Shown here one piece after another: positions 21,341 through 29,776 of a stretch of DNA of 49,455 nt (positions are counted from its first letter, which is position 1; each line of letters opens with the position of its first letter). Source of the stretch: Prorocentrum cordatum (Eukaryota; Sar; Dinophyceae; Prorocentrales; Prorocentraceae); contig CAUYUJ010014546.1 in the NCBI GenBank assembly GCA_963575745.1, positions 110,001 through 159,455 on the forward strand. The letters run 5' to 3'. The notes under the pieces were generated by a model. That model did no database searches. It had not been told where the DNA came from and saw nothing but the letters and a program-made list of their open reading frames with translations. The translations under genes and the position numbers were made by a program.

Positions 21341-21949
21341 TCATGAAGGGGATGCGGCTTGGCGATTGCCTCGGACGGCTGGCGAAACGATCTGACGCAA
21401 CAAAAATATACTGAACTTCTTCGTTATTCCAAGCTCATATTGAATACGTTCCGATAGGCCACCAGCGTCACGCGGGTTTCCCCGCAATGGATCACCATCG
21501 ATCAATTCTATGTTTGTCGGATTTCCAATCGCCCGAGGATGAAGCATGGCATGTGCTTCTTCATCCGTTGCGGGAGCGGTAGAGTCTGAATCCGCGGGCG
21601 CCCCCGCCGTGCCACAATTGCCTTCGACGGGCATGTGGAAGTTCTCGACAAACTCGATATCTGCAGGTTGCCCCGCGATGGGTGCACCCAGCCACCCTGC
21701 CAAATCGATATCGTTGTGGCCAGTGAACACCTCCTCAAATAGCTCGTTGGCGTAACTTTCGAGGTTCATACTGGCACATAAACACACTGGCAGCCATGAA
21801 ATGAATGACTGTGGCCGAGCCGTCAGCAGGGTCGGCCAATAGCGACTCCCAATCGACGCACTGTATGTCGGAATCCGTTCGAGCCAAATGTATTGACGGA
21901 CCCCTGCCTCTTCCATCGCCTGCGTCGGAAATGCTGTGTGCTGTGGCAT
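21341..21949 (-). pseudogene. copia gag-pol linker ORF, unassigned
   Basis: An open stretch overlapping the end of gag in another frame. The part after 'MNLESYANELFEEVF' (about 21769) is acidic and reads like protein. It carries repeated Ala-Gly-x-Pro-Ala-like peptides encoded by the hairpin repeat described in the findings. No catalytic motif (such as DxG of a protease) is evident. It is probably the continuation of the gag-pol polyprotein after a frameshift. Confidence 0.5.
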
Positions 21950-23379
21950 ATGTCGTACTCCATGGCTTCACCGTTAGCGTCCTTTGGATTTCCTCGTCGT
22001 CCCTTACCATTACCTGATGTATGCCTACGGTTTCTGCCGGCACCGAAAACGTTTCTTCATGCTGGGGCCCAGTGAGAGACGCTAGGAATGCTAGTATGCC
22101 TCTGCCGTGTAGTCGCCGACGCTTGCCTTTGCCTTTACTTCGACCCTTGCCTTTCCCTTTAAGTGTCCGCCGTGCCATGCGTCGTGCCCTTCTGACTGGT
22201 TTCTTCATGAATCTCCGCCAACGACGCTTGTGTAGTTGATAAACCAAAAATAACCACTGAGCTAGCTGCTCTTCGGTAAGGTATGTAGGCATATCAGAGT
22301 AGTCCGAAGCGGTAACTTCATCATCAGAAGACGTATCAGTATCGGTGCCGGAGTCGAAGTCGGACTCGGCGGGTTGCCCCGCAGAGCCCATTAGGGTCAT
22401 GGCTTGTACAGGGGAGACCGCATCGGGTGGTCCCCTAGATCTGGCCCAGGGGTCTTGAGACCCCGAGGCCGTTCCGCCATTCTGAGCCAACAATGTAATG
22501 GTCTCAGTCGGCGGCATATCATCATTCCAAACGTTGTTAGCAGGTTGCCCTGCGTTGGCCTCTGTATGGACGGTCTCGGTTCGGTGACCGTGATTAAAAA
22601 TACCACCGATATTGCCGGGGGTCCTCTCAGCTATGTGAGCATATGACCTCATGTGTTCGAGGAGAGCATCAAATTGTGCTTGGTCCCTCGGCATATGGTG
22701 GTTCAGAGGCTGCAGGAGTTGCTGTGCCCGCGACGTCCCCACTCCCAGAGCTCTGAGTGATATTACTGTTAATATCTGGACGTTGGGGATGTTGAAGCCG
22801 GCGGTTTCAGCGTCGTAGCGGGCTATCTCGAACCGTGCTAACGACTGGTCGATTCGTTCTCCCGCATGGAGACGAAAGTCGATGAGAGCCGTGCCAGAGT
22901 TGAGTTGGCGTTCCTCTTCTAAGTTCTCGAACTTCGTACTTAAGAGGAACATAATGTAGGTGACGCCGTCGGTATGGCGACCACCTAAATTGACACCAAA
23001 ATTGATGACTGCTGGGGGGGCTCTCATGGCTATGGTCCGTGCGAGCCCTCCAAGACCGCGCTGTAGTCAGCGGCCTGTTGGAGGGCGTCATGTTGCCTGT
23101 GGTTACGTTGATCCAGGCGTGTACCTCGCGGACAAACTCGCGAAATGGTACCTGGCCGGCGGGATCCCAGTGGGGGCCAGTCGTTCTAGTGTCGTCTCCG
23201 CCCCGCATATTTCCCACCGCACATCCAAGAGCGACCCATATGAGCCCAAAGATAGTGACCCCAATCCAATGGCCTCGTAGGTCGTAGTCGGGTGTAGTCG
23301 GTGGAGACTTGTGTTTTATCGTCGTAAGTCTGCGTGGGGGCGGAGGCGGCAGTATATCGCATCGCATGTTTCCATGCAT
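21735..23379 (-). pseudogene. copia gag
   Basis: The 430-codon ORF ending at 21735 shows a retrotransposon gag-type helical domain ('NFGVNLGG..', 'TALIDFRLHAGERIDQSLAR', 'RYDAETAGFNIPN', 'LLEHMRSYAHIAE'), then a very basic Lys/Arg/Gly tract ('TLKGKGKGRSKGKGKRRR') likely to bind nucleic acid. I see no CCHC zinc knuckle. Upstream, an overlapping frame (22807-23379) supplies a hydrophobic segment ('WIGVTIFGLIWVALGCAVG') and 'FREFVREVHAWINVTTGN', which joins the domain after a frameshift near 23060. It lies 250 bp downstream of the PBS, as expected for gag. Confidence 0.75.
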
Positions 23380-23629
23380 TATGTCTTCGAAGAAATTTCC
23401 AATTGGAGTAGGTGGGTGGACTTCAGGAACGTACTAGCGCAGGGATGTAGAATATGAGTAAGAGACCTCCGCTGGAGCAGAGGTGTCGCTGCACATTTCC
23501 TTGCGGTACTGCGTATCTATGTACACTCCTCCGCGCAATGCCACTGCACCCTGATGTTCCACCGTATCTGTAGTCCACCAGGTAGTGCCGTGGATGGTGA
23601 GGAGTATAGCTAGAGCTGACCACCATAGG

Positions 23630-23645
23630 CCAGCTCTGCTACCAA
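23630..23645 (-). promoter_or_regulatory. primer-binding site of the copia element
   Basis: On the minus strand 'TTGGTAGCAGAGCTGG' directly follows the 5' LTR. A PBS beginning TGGTA-CAGAGC is the pattern complementary to the 3' end (..ACCA) of an initiator-Met-type tRNA. The position fixes the inner edge of the 5' LTR near 23645-23648. Confidence 0.75.
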
Positions 23646-23911
23646 GTTTGAAGGGGGCTGGGAGGCCCAGCCAACAGCTTCGCCTCAGGCGAAGCCGAGC
23701 TCCAGCTCGGTTGTATCGTAGTAGCGATAGTCCCAATGCAAGAGGAGATGACATGTCAAGTAAAAAGGGTTGCCTTTTAGTATCAATAGCGATCGTGTGC
23801 CTCGCGGTGAGGCGCAGTCAAATCTGGGCGGCCGGCCGGTTTGAGCCAAGGCGGCCGCGAGCGCACGCTCGCTTCCACTTCTTACGTCCCCCAGTTCGCT
23901 TTAGAGTCGGC
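23645..23911 (-). repeat. 5' LTR of the copia element
   Basis: The upstream LTR in the sense of the element. It carries the intact twin hairpin at 23677-23710: 'GCTTCGCC', a 3-nt loop and 'GGCGAAGC', then 'CCGAGCT', a 2-nt loop and 'AGCTCGG'. The right boundary, near 'AGAGTCGG', is set by the end of similarity to the other LTR. Confidence 0.85.
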
Positions 23912-23934
23912 CCACTTTGCTGCGAACGAAGACC

Positions 23935-24420
23935 CAGAGTGCCTACTGAGAGCCAGACGGCCACAGGAGAGCCCCAAGCTGGACCAAGAGGGCATCTGCA
24001 AGGACCCACGACGACCTCAGACGGCCCCACGACGGCCGAAGACAACCCCAAAACGGCCCCACGACTGCCCCAAGAGACCCCCCTGACGGCCAAGAGAGCC
24101 TCCAGACGGCCCAGTAGGCTCCCAAGACAGCCCAAGAGGGCCCAGAACTGGCCCAAGACTGCTTGCGAAGGCGTCGGACGGGCCCAGGGCGCTCGAAGAC
24201 AGCCCAGACAGCTTCCAAAAGGCCCCGAAAAGTGCATCACATGCCTCCGCAAGGCCTCCGAGAGGCCCCCCCCTCTGAGGCTTCAAGGAGGCTTCCAGAT
24301 CCAGCTGCCTCCCAGACGCGATGAACTGGGAAGCTAAATCGCCCAAGAGGCTCCCAGGACCCCGAGGCGACATCCAGGATGCCTTCAGGAGATGCAGCCT
24401 TTGCGGACTAGTTTCGTGAC
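23935..24420. repeat. irregular 'CCCAAGA.GGCC' repetition
   Basis: Low-order repetition of 'GCCCAAGA', 'GACGGCCCC' and 'CCCAAGACAGCCC', without a fixed period. Similar sequence occurs at 13680-13790, 31985-32710 and 33240-33600. It lies in the long W-repeat intron. No gene. Confidence 0.6.
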
Positions 24421-24752
24421 TCCCGCCGTGGCTCCCGCTCTGCGGGCTCCTTTTCCTTCTGCCCCGCCGCGGGACGGCCTCGGAGCAGTCCAAGATCGCC
24501 CCGAGATGGCGGAGGTGTCACAACGGCCGTTTCGGGCGCTCCTCTTAACGCCCCCACACAGAGGATGGGACAGGAGAAAAGAAGAGACGCGATGAGAGGG
24601 TGGGGGCAAGAAGAACGCAAGAGGAGGGCACAGCAGGAACCCGCGAGGCCGGCGCCGAGGGCGAGGAGGGGCGCGCCGTCGCGATGCGGAAGAGCGCGCC
24701 GCGTCCTGCGCCCCCCTCTCACCACCCAGGCCTGGGGGACACGATGTGCCAC
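24421..24752. other. intron sequence after exon E8, nothing recognised
   Basis: GC-rich with G-tracts. The frame of the preceding exon stays open for a further 11 codons to 24719. I place the exon end at 24753 because that GT donor restores frame with the 13553 acceptor. Confidence 0.45.
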
Positions 24753-25067
24753 GCACTGCGGCCGCCTGTGCGCTCCTCGGCCAGGCGCCGCCGCAGGGTG
24801 CTGCGCCGGCGCGGCGGCGGGACCCGCCGCAGGCAGCTCTGGATGTCCAGCCGCGCCGCGCCCGCGTCGCGCCGCTGCTGCAGCGCGGTGGTCTGCTGCC
24901 CGCGCTCCGCGCCGTGGCGGCGCCGCAGCCGCTCGTGCACGGCCAGCTCCCTCCAGGACACCAAGCAAGTCTCCAGCAGCTCCCTGTCCCAGCTCCTGCG
25001 GAGCTGGGCGCTGGCGCGCTGCACGATCCGCTCGGGGTGGTGGCAGGCGTCCTGCAGCACGGACACC
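24753..25067 (-). CDS. W-repeat protein, exon E8
   Basis: 315 nt. It carries a clear W-repeat ('DRELLETCLVSWRELAVHER') and a second degenerate one ('LDIQSCLRRV', Trp replaced by Val). The acceptor 'CTGGCAG' (AG|G) coincides with the end of a family A TIR element. The donor is GT inside 'CAGTGC|GTGGCA', and a similar 'CTGCACGTGGCA' follows the next acceptor at 13554. Phases (one base in, two bases out) agree with both neighbouring exons. Confidence 0.7.
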
Positions 25068-25070
25068 CTG

Positions 25071-25251
25071 CCAGAGGCCTCTCCAGTGGGGTCCCAGTGG
25101 ACGGGGTCCGAGGATCGCGCCGCATCGCCGATGCATCGCTGGCGTCGGTGTGGAGAACATCGAACTCCACATCGAGCCGCATCGGCGATGCATCGGCGAT
25201 GCTGCGCGATCCTCTGACCACATCTGCTCGGATCCCCCTTGGGAGGCCTGG
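25071..25251. repeat. TIR family A, copy 2 (end of an intron)
   Basis: A 181-bp foldback element with termini 'CCAGAGGCC' and 'GGGAGGCCTGG'. Its inverted arms hold 'GGATCGCGCCGCATCGCCGA' and its inverse. On the gene strand it forms the last part of the intron before exon E8, and its end lies 3 bp from the AG|G acceptor. Confidence 0.85.
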
Positions 25252-25623
25252 ACCTGTGCCGCTCAACCCTCTCTTCGGGGAGACGTAAGACTGGGTTCGG
25301 GGGACTCGGGTTGGCCCGACGCGGCTATCATGAAAAAGACGAGGCCCTGTCTGAAATTTGACGCGAGCTCCCGCTGCAAACATCCCACGACCACTGGACC
25401 GCCAAAATCTGGGACGCGCTCGCCCAAAAGCGCCAGCAGACCCGAGCTCCGGCGTGCTCGAATCTTACGTTGCCCCGATCTCTGCGGCATGCACCCGCTC
25501 TGAGAACCTGGGCTCGACCTAAACGGTGCTTTCCGTTTTCGTTTTGCTTTCATATTCCATCGACTTGTCTTCGCTCCGCCTTTGCCGCAAAACGAAACCG
25601 AAACGGAACAACGGCCCACGAAA
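25252..25623. other. intron sequence, nothing recognised
   Basis: Mixed sequence between the family A element and element S. The minus-strand frames have no W-repeat or other motif. Confidence 0.4.
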
Positions 25624-27548
25624 TCGCCAAATTATCCTGGCGAAGGGCCCAACCATGTGCAGCTGTGTGTAACGCAGGTGTGGGTATCGTCCTCGGTGAA
25701 CCTCCCTCTGAGACCACGACGCGTGTGACGGGTGTGCCAAAATTGGCACGGGTACGCCATGCGGACGCTGCCACAGGAGCCGTCGGTGCAGCCCCATCTG
25801 AGGCCACGAAACGCGTGAGGGGCGCGCCGAAATGCAGGGTGGAACCACGTGCGGGCGCTGCCACCAGGGCCTTTGGTGGCCGCGAAACGTGGAATGGGTG
25901 CGCCGAAATGGAGGGGGAACTGCATGCGGAACCTGCCACTGGGGCCTTAAGTGGAACACTACATGGGGCCACGAAACGTGTGAGGGGTGCGCCGACATGG
26001 AGGGGGAGCTGCATGCGGACTTGCCACGGGGGCCTTGAATGGAGCACCCTATGGGGTAACGAAACGTGTGAGGGGTGCGCCGAAATGGAGGTGGACCTGC
26101 ATGTGGACCCTGCCACTGGAGCCTACAGCGGAGCACCGTATGGGGCCACGAAACGTGTGAGGGGTGCGCAGAAATGGGGATGGAACTGCATGCTGACCCT
26201 GCCACTGGGGCCTTCCGCGGAGCACCCTATGGGGCTACGAAACGTGTGAGAGGTGCGCCGAAATGGAGGTGGAACTGCATGCGGACCTTGCCACTGGAGC
26301 CTTCGGCGGAGCACCCTATGGGGCCACGAAACGTGTGAGGGGTGCGCCGAAATGGGGGTGGAACTGCATGCGGGCCCTGCCACTGGGGTCATCGGCGGAA
26401 CACACCATGGGACCACGAAACGTGTGAAGGTGCGCCGACATGGGAGTGGAACTGCATGCGGACCCTGCCACTGGGGCCTTCGGCGGAGCAGCCTATGGGG
26501 CCACGAAACGTGTGAGGAGTGCGCCGAGATGGGGGTGGAACTGCATGCGGACCCTGTCACGAGGGCCTTCGACGGAGCACCCTATGGGGCCACGAAATGT
26601 GTGAGGGGTGCGGGGGTGGAACTGCATGCGGACCCTGCCACTGGGGCCTTGGGCGGAGCACCTTATGGAGCCACGGTGCGTGTGAGGGGTGTGCCGAAAT
26701 TGCAGTGGAACTGCATGCGGGCCCTGCCTCTGGGGCCTTGGGCGGAGCACCCTATAGGGCCACGAAACGTGACAGGGGTGCGCCGAAATGGGGGTGGAAC
26801 TGCATGCGGACCCTGCCACTGGGGCCTTCGGCGGAGCACCCTATCGGGCCACGAAACGTGTGAGGGGTGCGCCGAAATGGGGGTGGAACTGCATGCGGAC
26901 CCTGCCACTGGGGCCTTGGGCGGAGCACCCTGTGGGGCCACGAAATGTGGAAGGGGTGCGCCGAAATGAAGGTAGAACTGCATTTGGACCCTGCCACTGG
27001 GGCCTTCCGCGGAGCACCCTATGGGGCCACGAAACGTGAGGGGTGCGCCGAAATGGGGATGGAACTGCATGCGGACCCTGCCACTGGGGCCTTTGGTGGA
27101 GCACCCTATGGGGCCACGAAACGTGTGAGGAGTGCGCCGAAATGGAGGTGGAACTGCATGCGGACCCTGCCACTGGGGCCTTTGGTGGAGCACCCTATTG
27201 GGCCACGAAACGTGTGAGGGGTGCGCCGACATGGGGGTGGAACTGCATGCGGATCCTGCCACTGGGGCCTTGGGTGGAGCACCCTATGGGGCCACGAAAC
27301 GTGTGAGAGGTGAGCCGAAATGGAGGTGGAACTGCATGCGGACCCTGCCACTGGGGCCTTTGCTGGAGCTCCCTATGGAGCCACGAAGCGCTGTAATGGG
27401 TGGGTGAAGCGCAGGGAGGAGGGAGGAGAGGGAGGAGGAGGGAGGAGGGGGAGGGGGGAGGGGGCAGCGGGAGGAAGGTGGGAACGCGGGGCGCTGTCTC
27501 TTCAAAACGAGGACCCAACACCACAGGATGGTTGGGAACAAACACTGC
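25624..27548 (-). repeat. satellite-bearing element S, copy 2 (inverted)
   Basis: The inverse of 13856-15360. It has the same right-hand 'CAAAACGAGGACCCAAC' terminus (27516), a purine microsatellite (27410-27475), about 20 units of about 88 bp ('GGGGCCACGAAACGTGTGAG', 'GTGGAACTGCATGCGGACC'), and the other terminus 'GGCGAAGGGCCCAACC' at 25639. It sits in the intron between exons E7 and E8 of the W-repeat gene. Its first base is about 30 bp from the proposed donor. Confidence 0.9.
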
Positions 27549-27577
27549 TTAGGTCGCCCCCTGCTGAGAACTGCCAC

Positions 27578-27621
27578 TCCAGGAAGAACTTCTCCACGAA
27601 CCTCAGGTCCGCCACCCTCTC
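27578..27621 (-). CDS. W-repeat protein, micro-exon E7
   Basis: 44 nt encoding 'ERVADLRFVEKFFL' plus two bases of a Glu codon. It fits the 'AERMAD..L' start of W-repeats seen in the main exon. The acceptor is 'TTCTAG' (AG|G). The donor GT lies in 'CTGGA|GTGGCAG', chosen because it restores frame with exon E8. A longer read-through ('EWQFSAGGD') is possible, so the 3' boundary is less certain than the 5' one. Confidence 0.55.
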
Positions 27622-27842
27622 CTAGAAGGAGCAGAAGAGATGCCATAAACATACACTTCTGCCGCCCCGCGCGGATTTCTTGGATCTGCGCTGGAGCCCC
27701 TTCCAGGCGCGCGGAGCGCGCCAGGGGCGCCGCCGGAGGCGCCGCCAGGGGGCCCCAGCGCGGATCCAAGAGATCTGTGCGGAGCGCTAGAAAGTTTATG
27801 TGTCTATGGCGCTTCTTCTGCTTCGAGGTCCGCCGCCCTCTC
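27622..27842 (-). mobile_element. introner-like TIR element X1 (intron E6/E7)
   Basis: A 221-bp intron. At each edge the exon sequence 'GGAGAGGGYGGCGGACCT' is present once (27604-27621 and 27826-27843, one mismatch), like a target-site duplication. Within it are about 75-bp inverted arms: 'GCAGAAGAGATGCCATAAAC', then 'GGATTTCTTGGATCTGCGCTGG', 'AGCCCC', and the inverse ending 'GCTTCTTCTGCTTCG'. Splicing as GA..TAG|G removes exactly one repeat copy plus the element and keeps the frame. Related to 27962-28295. Confidence 0.8.
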
Positions 27843-27950
27843 CGCCGCTCCGACCCGCGTGCTTCGCACGCCCCCGCGCGCGGCGCGCGGCGGCCCCCCC
27901 GCGGGAGCCGCCAGCGCGCGGGCGCCGCCCGCCTGCCCGAGCGGCGCCGC
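27843..27950 (-). CDS. W-repeat protein, exon E6
   Basis: 108 nt encoding 'AAPLGQAGGARALAAPAGG' and onward to 'RSTRVGAA'. It is an Ala/Gly/Pro-rich linker without a W-repeat. It lies between an AG|G acceptor ('CCGCGAG|GCGGCG') and a GA donor ('GCGGCG|GAGAGG'), both phase 0. 'CGCGAGGCSGCGC' is also present at the donor of the preceding exon. Composition alone would not identify this exon; it rests on the splice logic. Confidence 0.5.
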
Positions 27951-27961
27951 CTCGCGGGAGG

Positions 27962-28295
27962 AACAGGCACGGCACCGGCAGGGCCTCTCGAAGGCCCGCG
28001 CGGGCTTCCTAGATCTGAACCTGGCCCCCCTGGCGGCGCGCCCTCCCTCCCTCGCCCCTCCGCCTCTTCCTCCTCCTCCTCCTCGTCCTCCTCCTCCTCC
28101 TCCTTCTGCTCCTCCTCCTGGTCCTCCTCCTCCTCCTCCTGCTCCTCTTCCTCGTTCTCCTCCTCCTCCTCCTCCTCCTTCCTGGCGCGCGGAGCGGCGT
28201 CGCCAGAGGCGCCGCCAGGAGGGCCCAGCGCGACCCCCCCGCGCGGAGCCCCGAAAGCTCACATGCCCATGTCGTCTGTTGCTCCTCGAGGAGTC
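27962..28295. repeat. element X2, relative of X1, with CCT microsatellite
   Basis: A diverged relative of X1 sharing 'GGCGCGCGGAGCG', 'AGGCGCCGCCAG', 'GGGCCCAGCGCG' and a 'CTAGATCTGAACCTGG'-like arm. It is interrupted by a (CCT)n-rich tract at about 28065-28180. It lies in the E5/E6 intron. Confidence 0.65.
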
Positions 28296-28298
28296 GTC

Positions 28299-28478
28299 CA
28301 CACGCAAGAGTGACCCTAGGCAAGAGTGACCTTTGGTGCGCGGCCCAAATGGGGCCCTTCGGAGACACCACCAGGCGCGCAAGCCGCTGCTGTCGCATCG
28401 CATTCAGCGATCGGGGGGCCCCATTGGGCCCGCACCAGAGGTCACTCCAGCGAAAGATCCCTCTTGCGCGTAGCCGAA
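28299..28478. repeat. TIR family Y, copy 1 (intronic)
   Basis: About 180 bp with inverted ends: 'ACGCAAGAGTGACCCTAGG', 'CAAGAGTGACCTTTGGTGCG' on the left, and 'CGCACCAGAGGTCACTCC', 'AGCGAAAGATCCCTCTTGCG' on the right. A second copy is at 31628-31805. It occupies the 5' part of the E5/E6 intron, beginning about 13 bp after the donor. Confidence 0.85.
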
Positions 28479-28491
28479 GGATGTGCGCGGC

Positions 28492-28740
28492 CTCGCGCTC
28501 CGCCCGGCCCACGGCCGCGATGACCTGCCGGTCGGTCGGGAACATCCTCGCCCACTGCTTCATGGCGTCGCAGGCGGAGGACGCGACGGCCGCCGCCCGC
28601 CGGCCGACGTCCTCGGCGTGGCGCTGTGACCTTGCCTCTCGGGAGAGGCAGCGCCATGCCGACAGGCACAGCGGGAGGAGCAGCTGCGTTGCCCGGGCCC
28701 TGGACTCGAGCCGGAGCAGCTCCTCCGCCGCGGCGCGCAC
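28492..28740 (-). CDS. W-repeat protein, exon E5
   Basis: 249 nt, 83 codons, phase 0 at both ends. Contains the W-repeat 'QLLLPLCLSAWRCLSREAR' and the weaker 'ACDAMKQWARMFPTD'. Acceptor 'GCAGACAG|GTGCGC'; donor GC in 'GAGCGCGAG|GCCGCG'. Charge pattern and Leu/Ala spacing are consistent with a continuous helix. Confidence 0.75.
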
Positions 28741-28915
28741 CTGTCTGCGCCAAAAAGTATCCATGCCGCTGCTCCCCGCACCTCTCCTGGGGTGCGTTCT
28801 GGCCAGGATCTCGAGGCGGATCCAGCGGCGGCGACGAGGGCCTCCCAGGAGGGCGAGCAAAAAGGGAACACGAGGCGATGGTAGCGGGCCGGGTGCCTTT
28901 GTCTCCTCCGAGCAC
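28741..28915 (-). repeat. family F repeat, copy 1, forming the E4/E5 intron
   Basis: The 175-bp intron is largely one copy of a dispersed repeat ('GCCGCTGCTCC', 'CCTCTCCTGGGGTGCGTTCT', 'GATCTCGAGGCGGATCCAGC', 'GGCGACGAGGGCC') that recurs at 34955-35075 and 35288-35412. Splice sites GT..AG|G, with 'GGTGC' at both junctions. Confidence 0.7.
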
Positions 28916-29092
28916 CCTCCCGCGCGGCGGGTCGAGCAGGTTCGCCTTCACCGTGCCCAGCGCCGCCGAGAAGTCGGCCAGCTGCGCGCCCAGCTGCCTC
29001 AGGCGGCCCAGGTGCCGCGCCTCCGCGCTCCACGAGGCCAGGATCACGCGCAGGGAGCGGGGCTGCTCCCGCCGGGACGCGAAGTCCAGCAC
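28916..29092 (-). CDS. W-repeat protein, exon E4
   Basis: 177 nt, 59 codons, phase 0 at both ends. Encodes the W-repeat 'RSLRVILASWSAEARHLGRL' and a leucine-rich coiled-coil stretch ('RQLGAQLADFSAALGTVKANL'). The exon opens with 'GTGCTGGACTTCGC' after 'CAGCTGAG', and an almost identical 'GTGCTGGACTTAGC' follows the previous donor. Confidence 0.8.
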
Positions 29093-29105
29093 CTCAGCTG
29101 AGAAA

Positions 29106-29274
29106 TCGGGTGCTGCCAGAAGTGCCCCTGGCCCGAGGTGCCCCCAGCTTTTCCTTCCATTTCGGAGCCCCAGAGGCCCTCTGGGCCTCGTGAGGGGTGC
29201 CCTGGAGGCCGTCTGGGCCACCCCGAGAATCCGGGGGGCACCTCGGCCCAGGGGCACTTCCAGCAACACCCGAA
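29106..29274. repeat. TIR element H (intronic)
   Basis: A 169-bp foldback element. The left arm 'TCGGGTGCTGCCAGAAGTGC' plus 'CCCTGG.CCGAGGTGCCCCC' is complementary to the right arm 'GGGGGGCACCTCGGCCCAGG' plus 'GGCACTTCCAGCAACACCCGA'. It lies 13 bp upstream of the E4 acceptor on the gene strand. A second, smaller inverted repeat (arms 29291-29314 and 29377-29401, 'GTTGGGAGGA..GGG.TGG') sits next to it. Confidence 0.8.
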
Positions 29275-29582
29275 GAAAGACAATCATCGTGTTGGGAGGA
29301 AGGGGTTGGGAAGATGCAGGGCACGACAATGCAAGAAGCACAGTCAGCATACGCGGTAACACGGGTGGTGTGACCACTTCTTCCAGCCCAGTCCTCCCAA
29401 CCCTACAATTGCCCTTCCGAGTAGCTGTCCCGATGCGCAACACGCAACCCGCAGCGTGGTGACGCGGAACTCAACACGTGTATTGAGCAAGCACGCCTGG
29501 CGCAATATGCTCGCCACATCGCGGGCCAACACGCTGAGCCAACACGGCACGTTTTGCGTTTCAAGACGGGCATATCAGCCCA

Positions 29583-29762
29583 GACATGCGACGTCCTGAT
29601 TGTTTCATTGGTGCGGTCCCCGTAGGTTCCGGCCCTTCCCCCAGGGCGGTTCTTCATCCCGAATCGTCTCTTGACGGCCCCAGGGCCTGGTGAGGGCCCC
29701 GAGGCCGAAATCGGCCAAACACCGCCTGTCCCGATGTTTCCACGAGGCGAGCATGTCTGGGT
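29583..29762 (+). repeat. dispersed repeat D, copy 1
   Basis: About 180 bp shared with 35101-35245, 43206-43360 and 43365-43543. Landmarks: 'GACATGCGACGTCCTGATT', 'CCCTTCCCCCAGG', 'TTCATCCCGAATCGT', 'AGGGCCTGGTGAGGGCCC', 'GAGGCCGAAATCGGCC', 'GCGAGCATGTCTGGG'. Here it lies in the E3/E4 intron. The hairpin-like 'GGGCC..GGTGAGGGCCC' is conserved in all copies. Confidence 0.85.
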
Positions 29763-29776
29763 GCGTCTTGAGGAGT

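Larger units (their letters stand above)
15417..23911 (-). mobile_element. decayed Ty1/copia-type LTR retrotransposon
   Basis: About 8.5 kb on the minus strand bounded by two direct LTRs (15417-15677 and 23645-23911). A tRNA-type primer-binding site follows the 5' LTR. The order is gag, an unassigned middle region, reverse transcriptase, then RNase H, which is the copia order, although I could not recognise an integrase. The LTRs differ at about 24 of roughly 250 aligned bases by eye, so the insertion is old. Frameshifts, in-frame TGA codons and a 2-kb minisatellite inside the reverse transcriptase make it inactive. It lies within the long intron between W-repeat exons 24753-25067 and 9890-13553. 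Confidence 0.85.

Noticed and set aside
23838-23856. 'TTTGAGCCAAGG' resembling part of the inverse spliced leader
   Set aside because: Only a short match to the end of the dinoflagellate spliced leader, and it lies inside both LTRs. No full 22-nt leader was seen in the window.
28009-28295. 'EEQQTTWACELSG' frame as a further W-repeat exon
   Set aside because: It falls inside element X2, whose relative X1 has the same sequence as intron.
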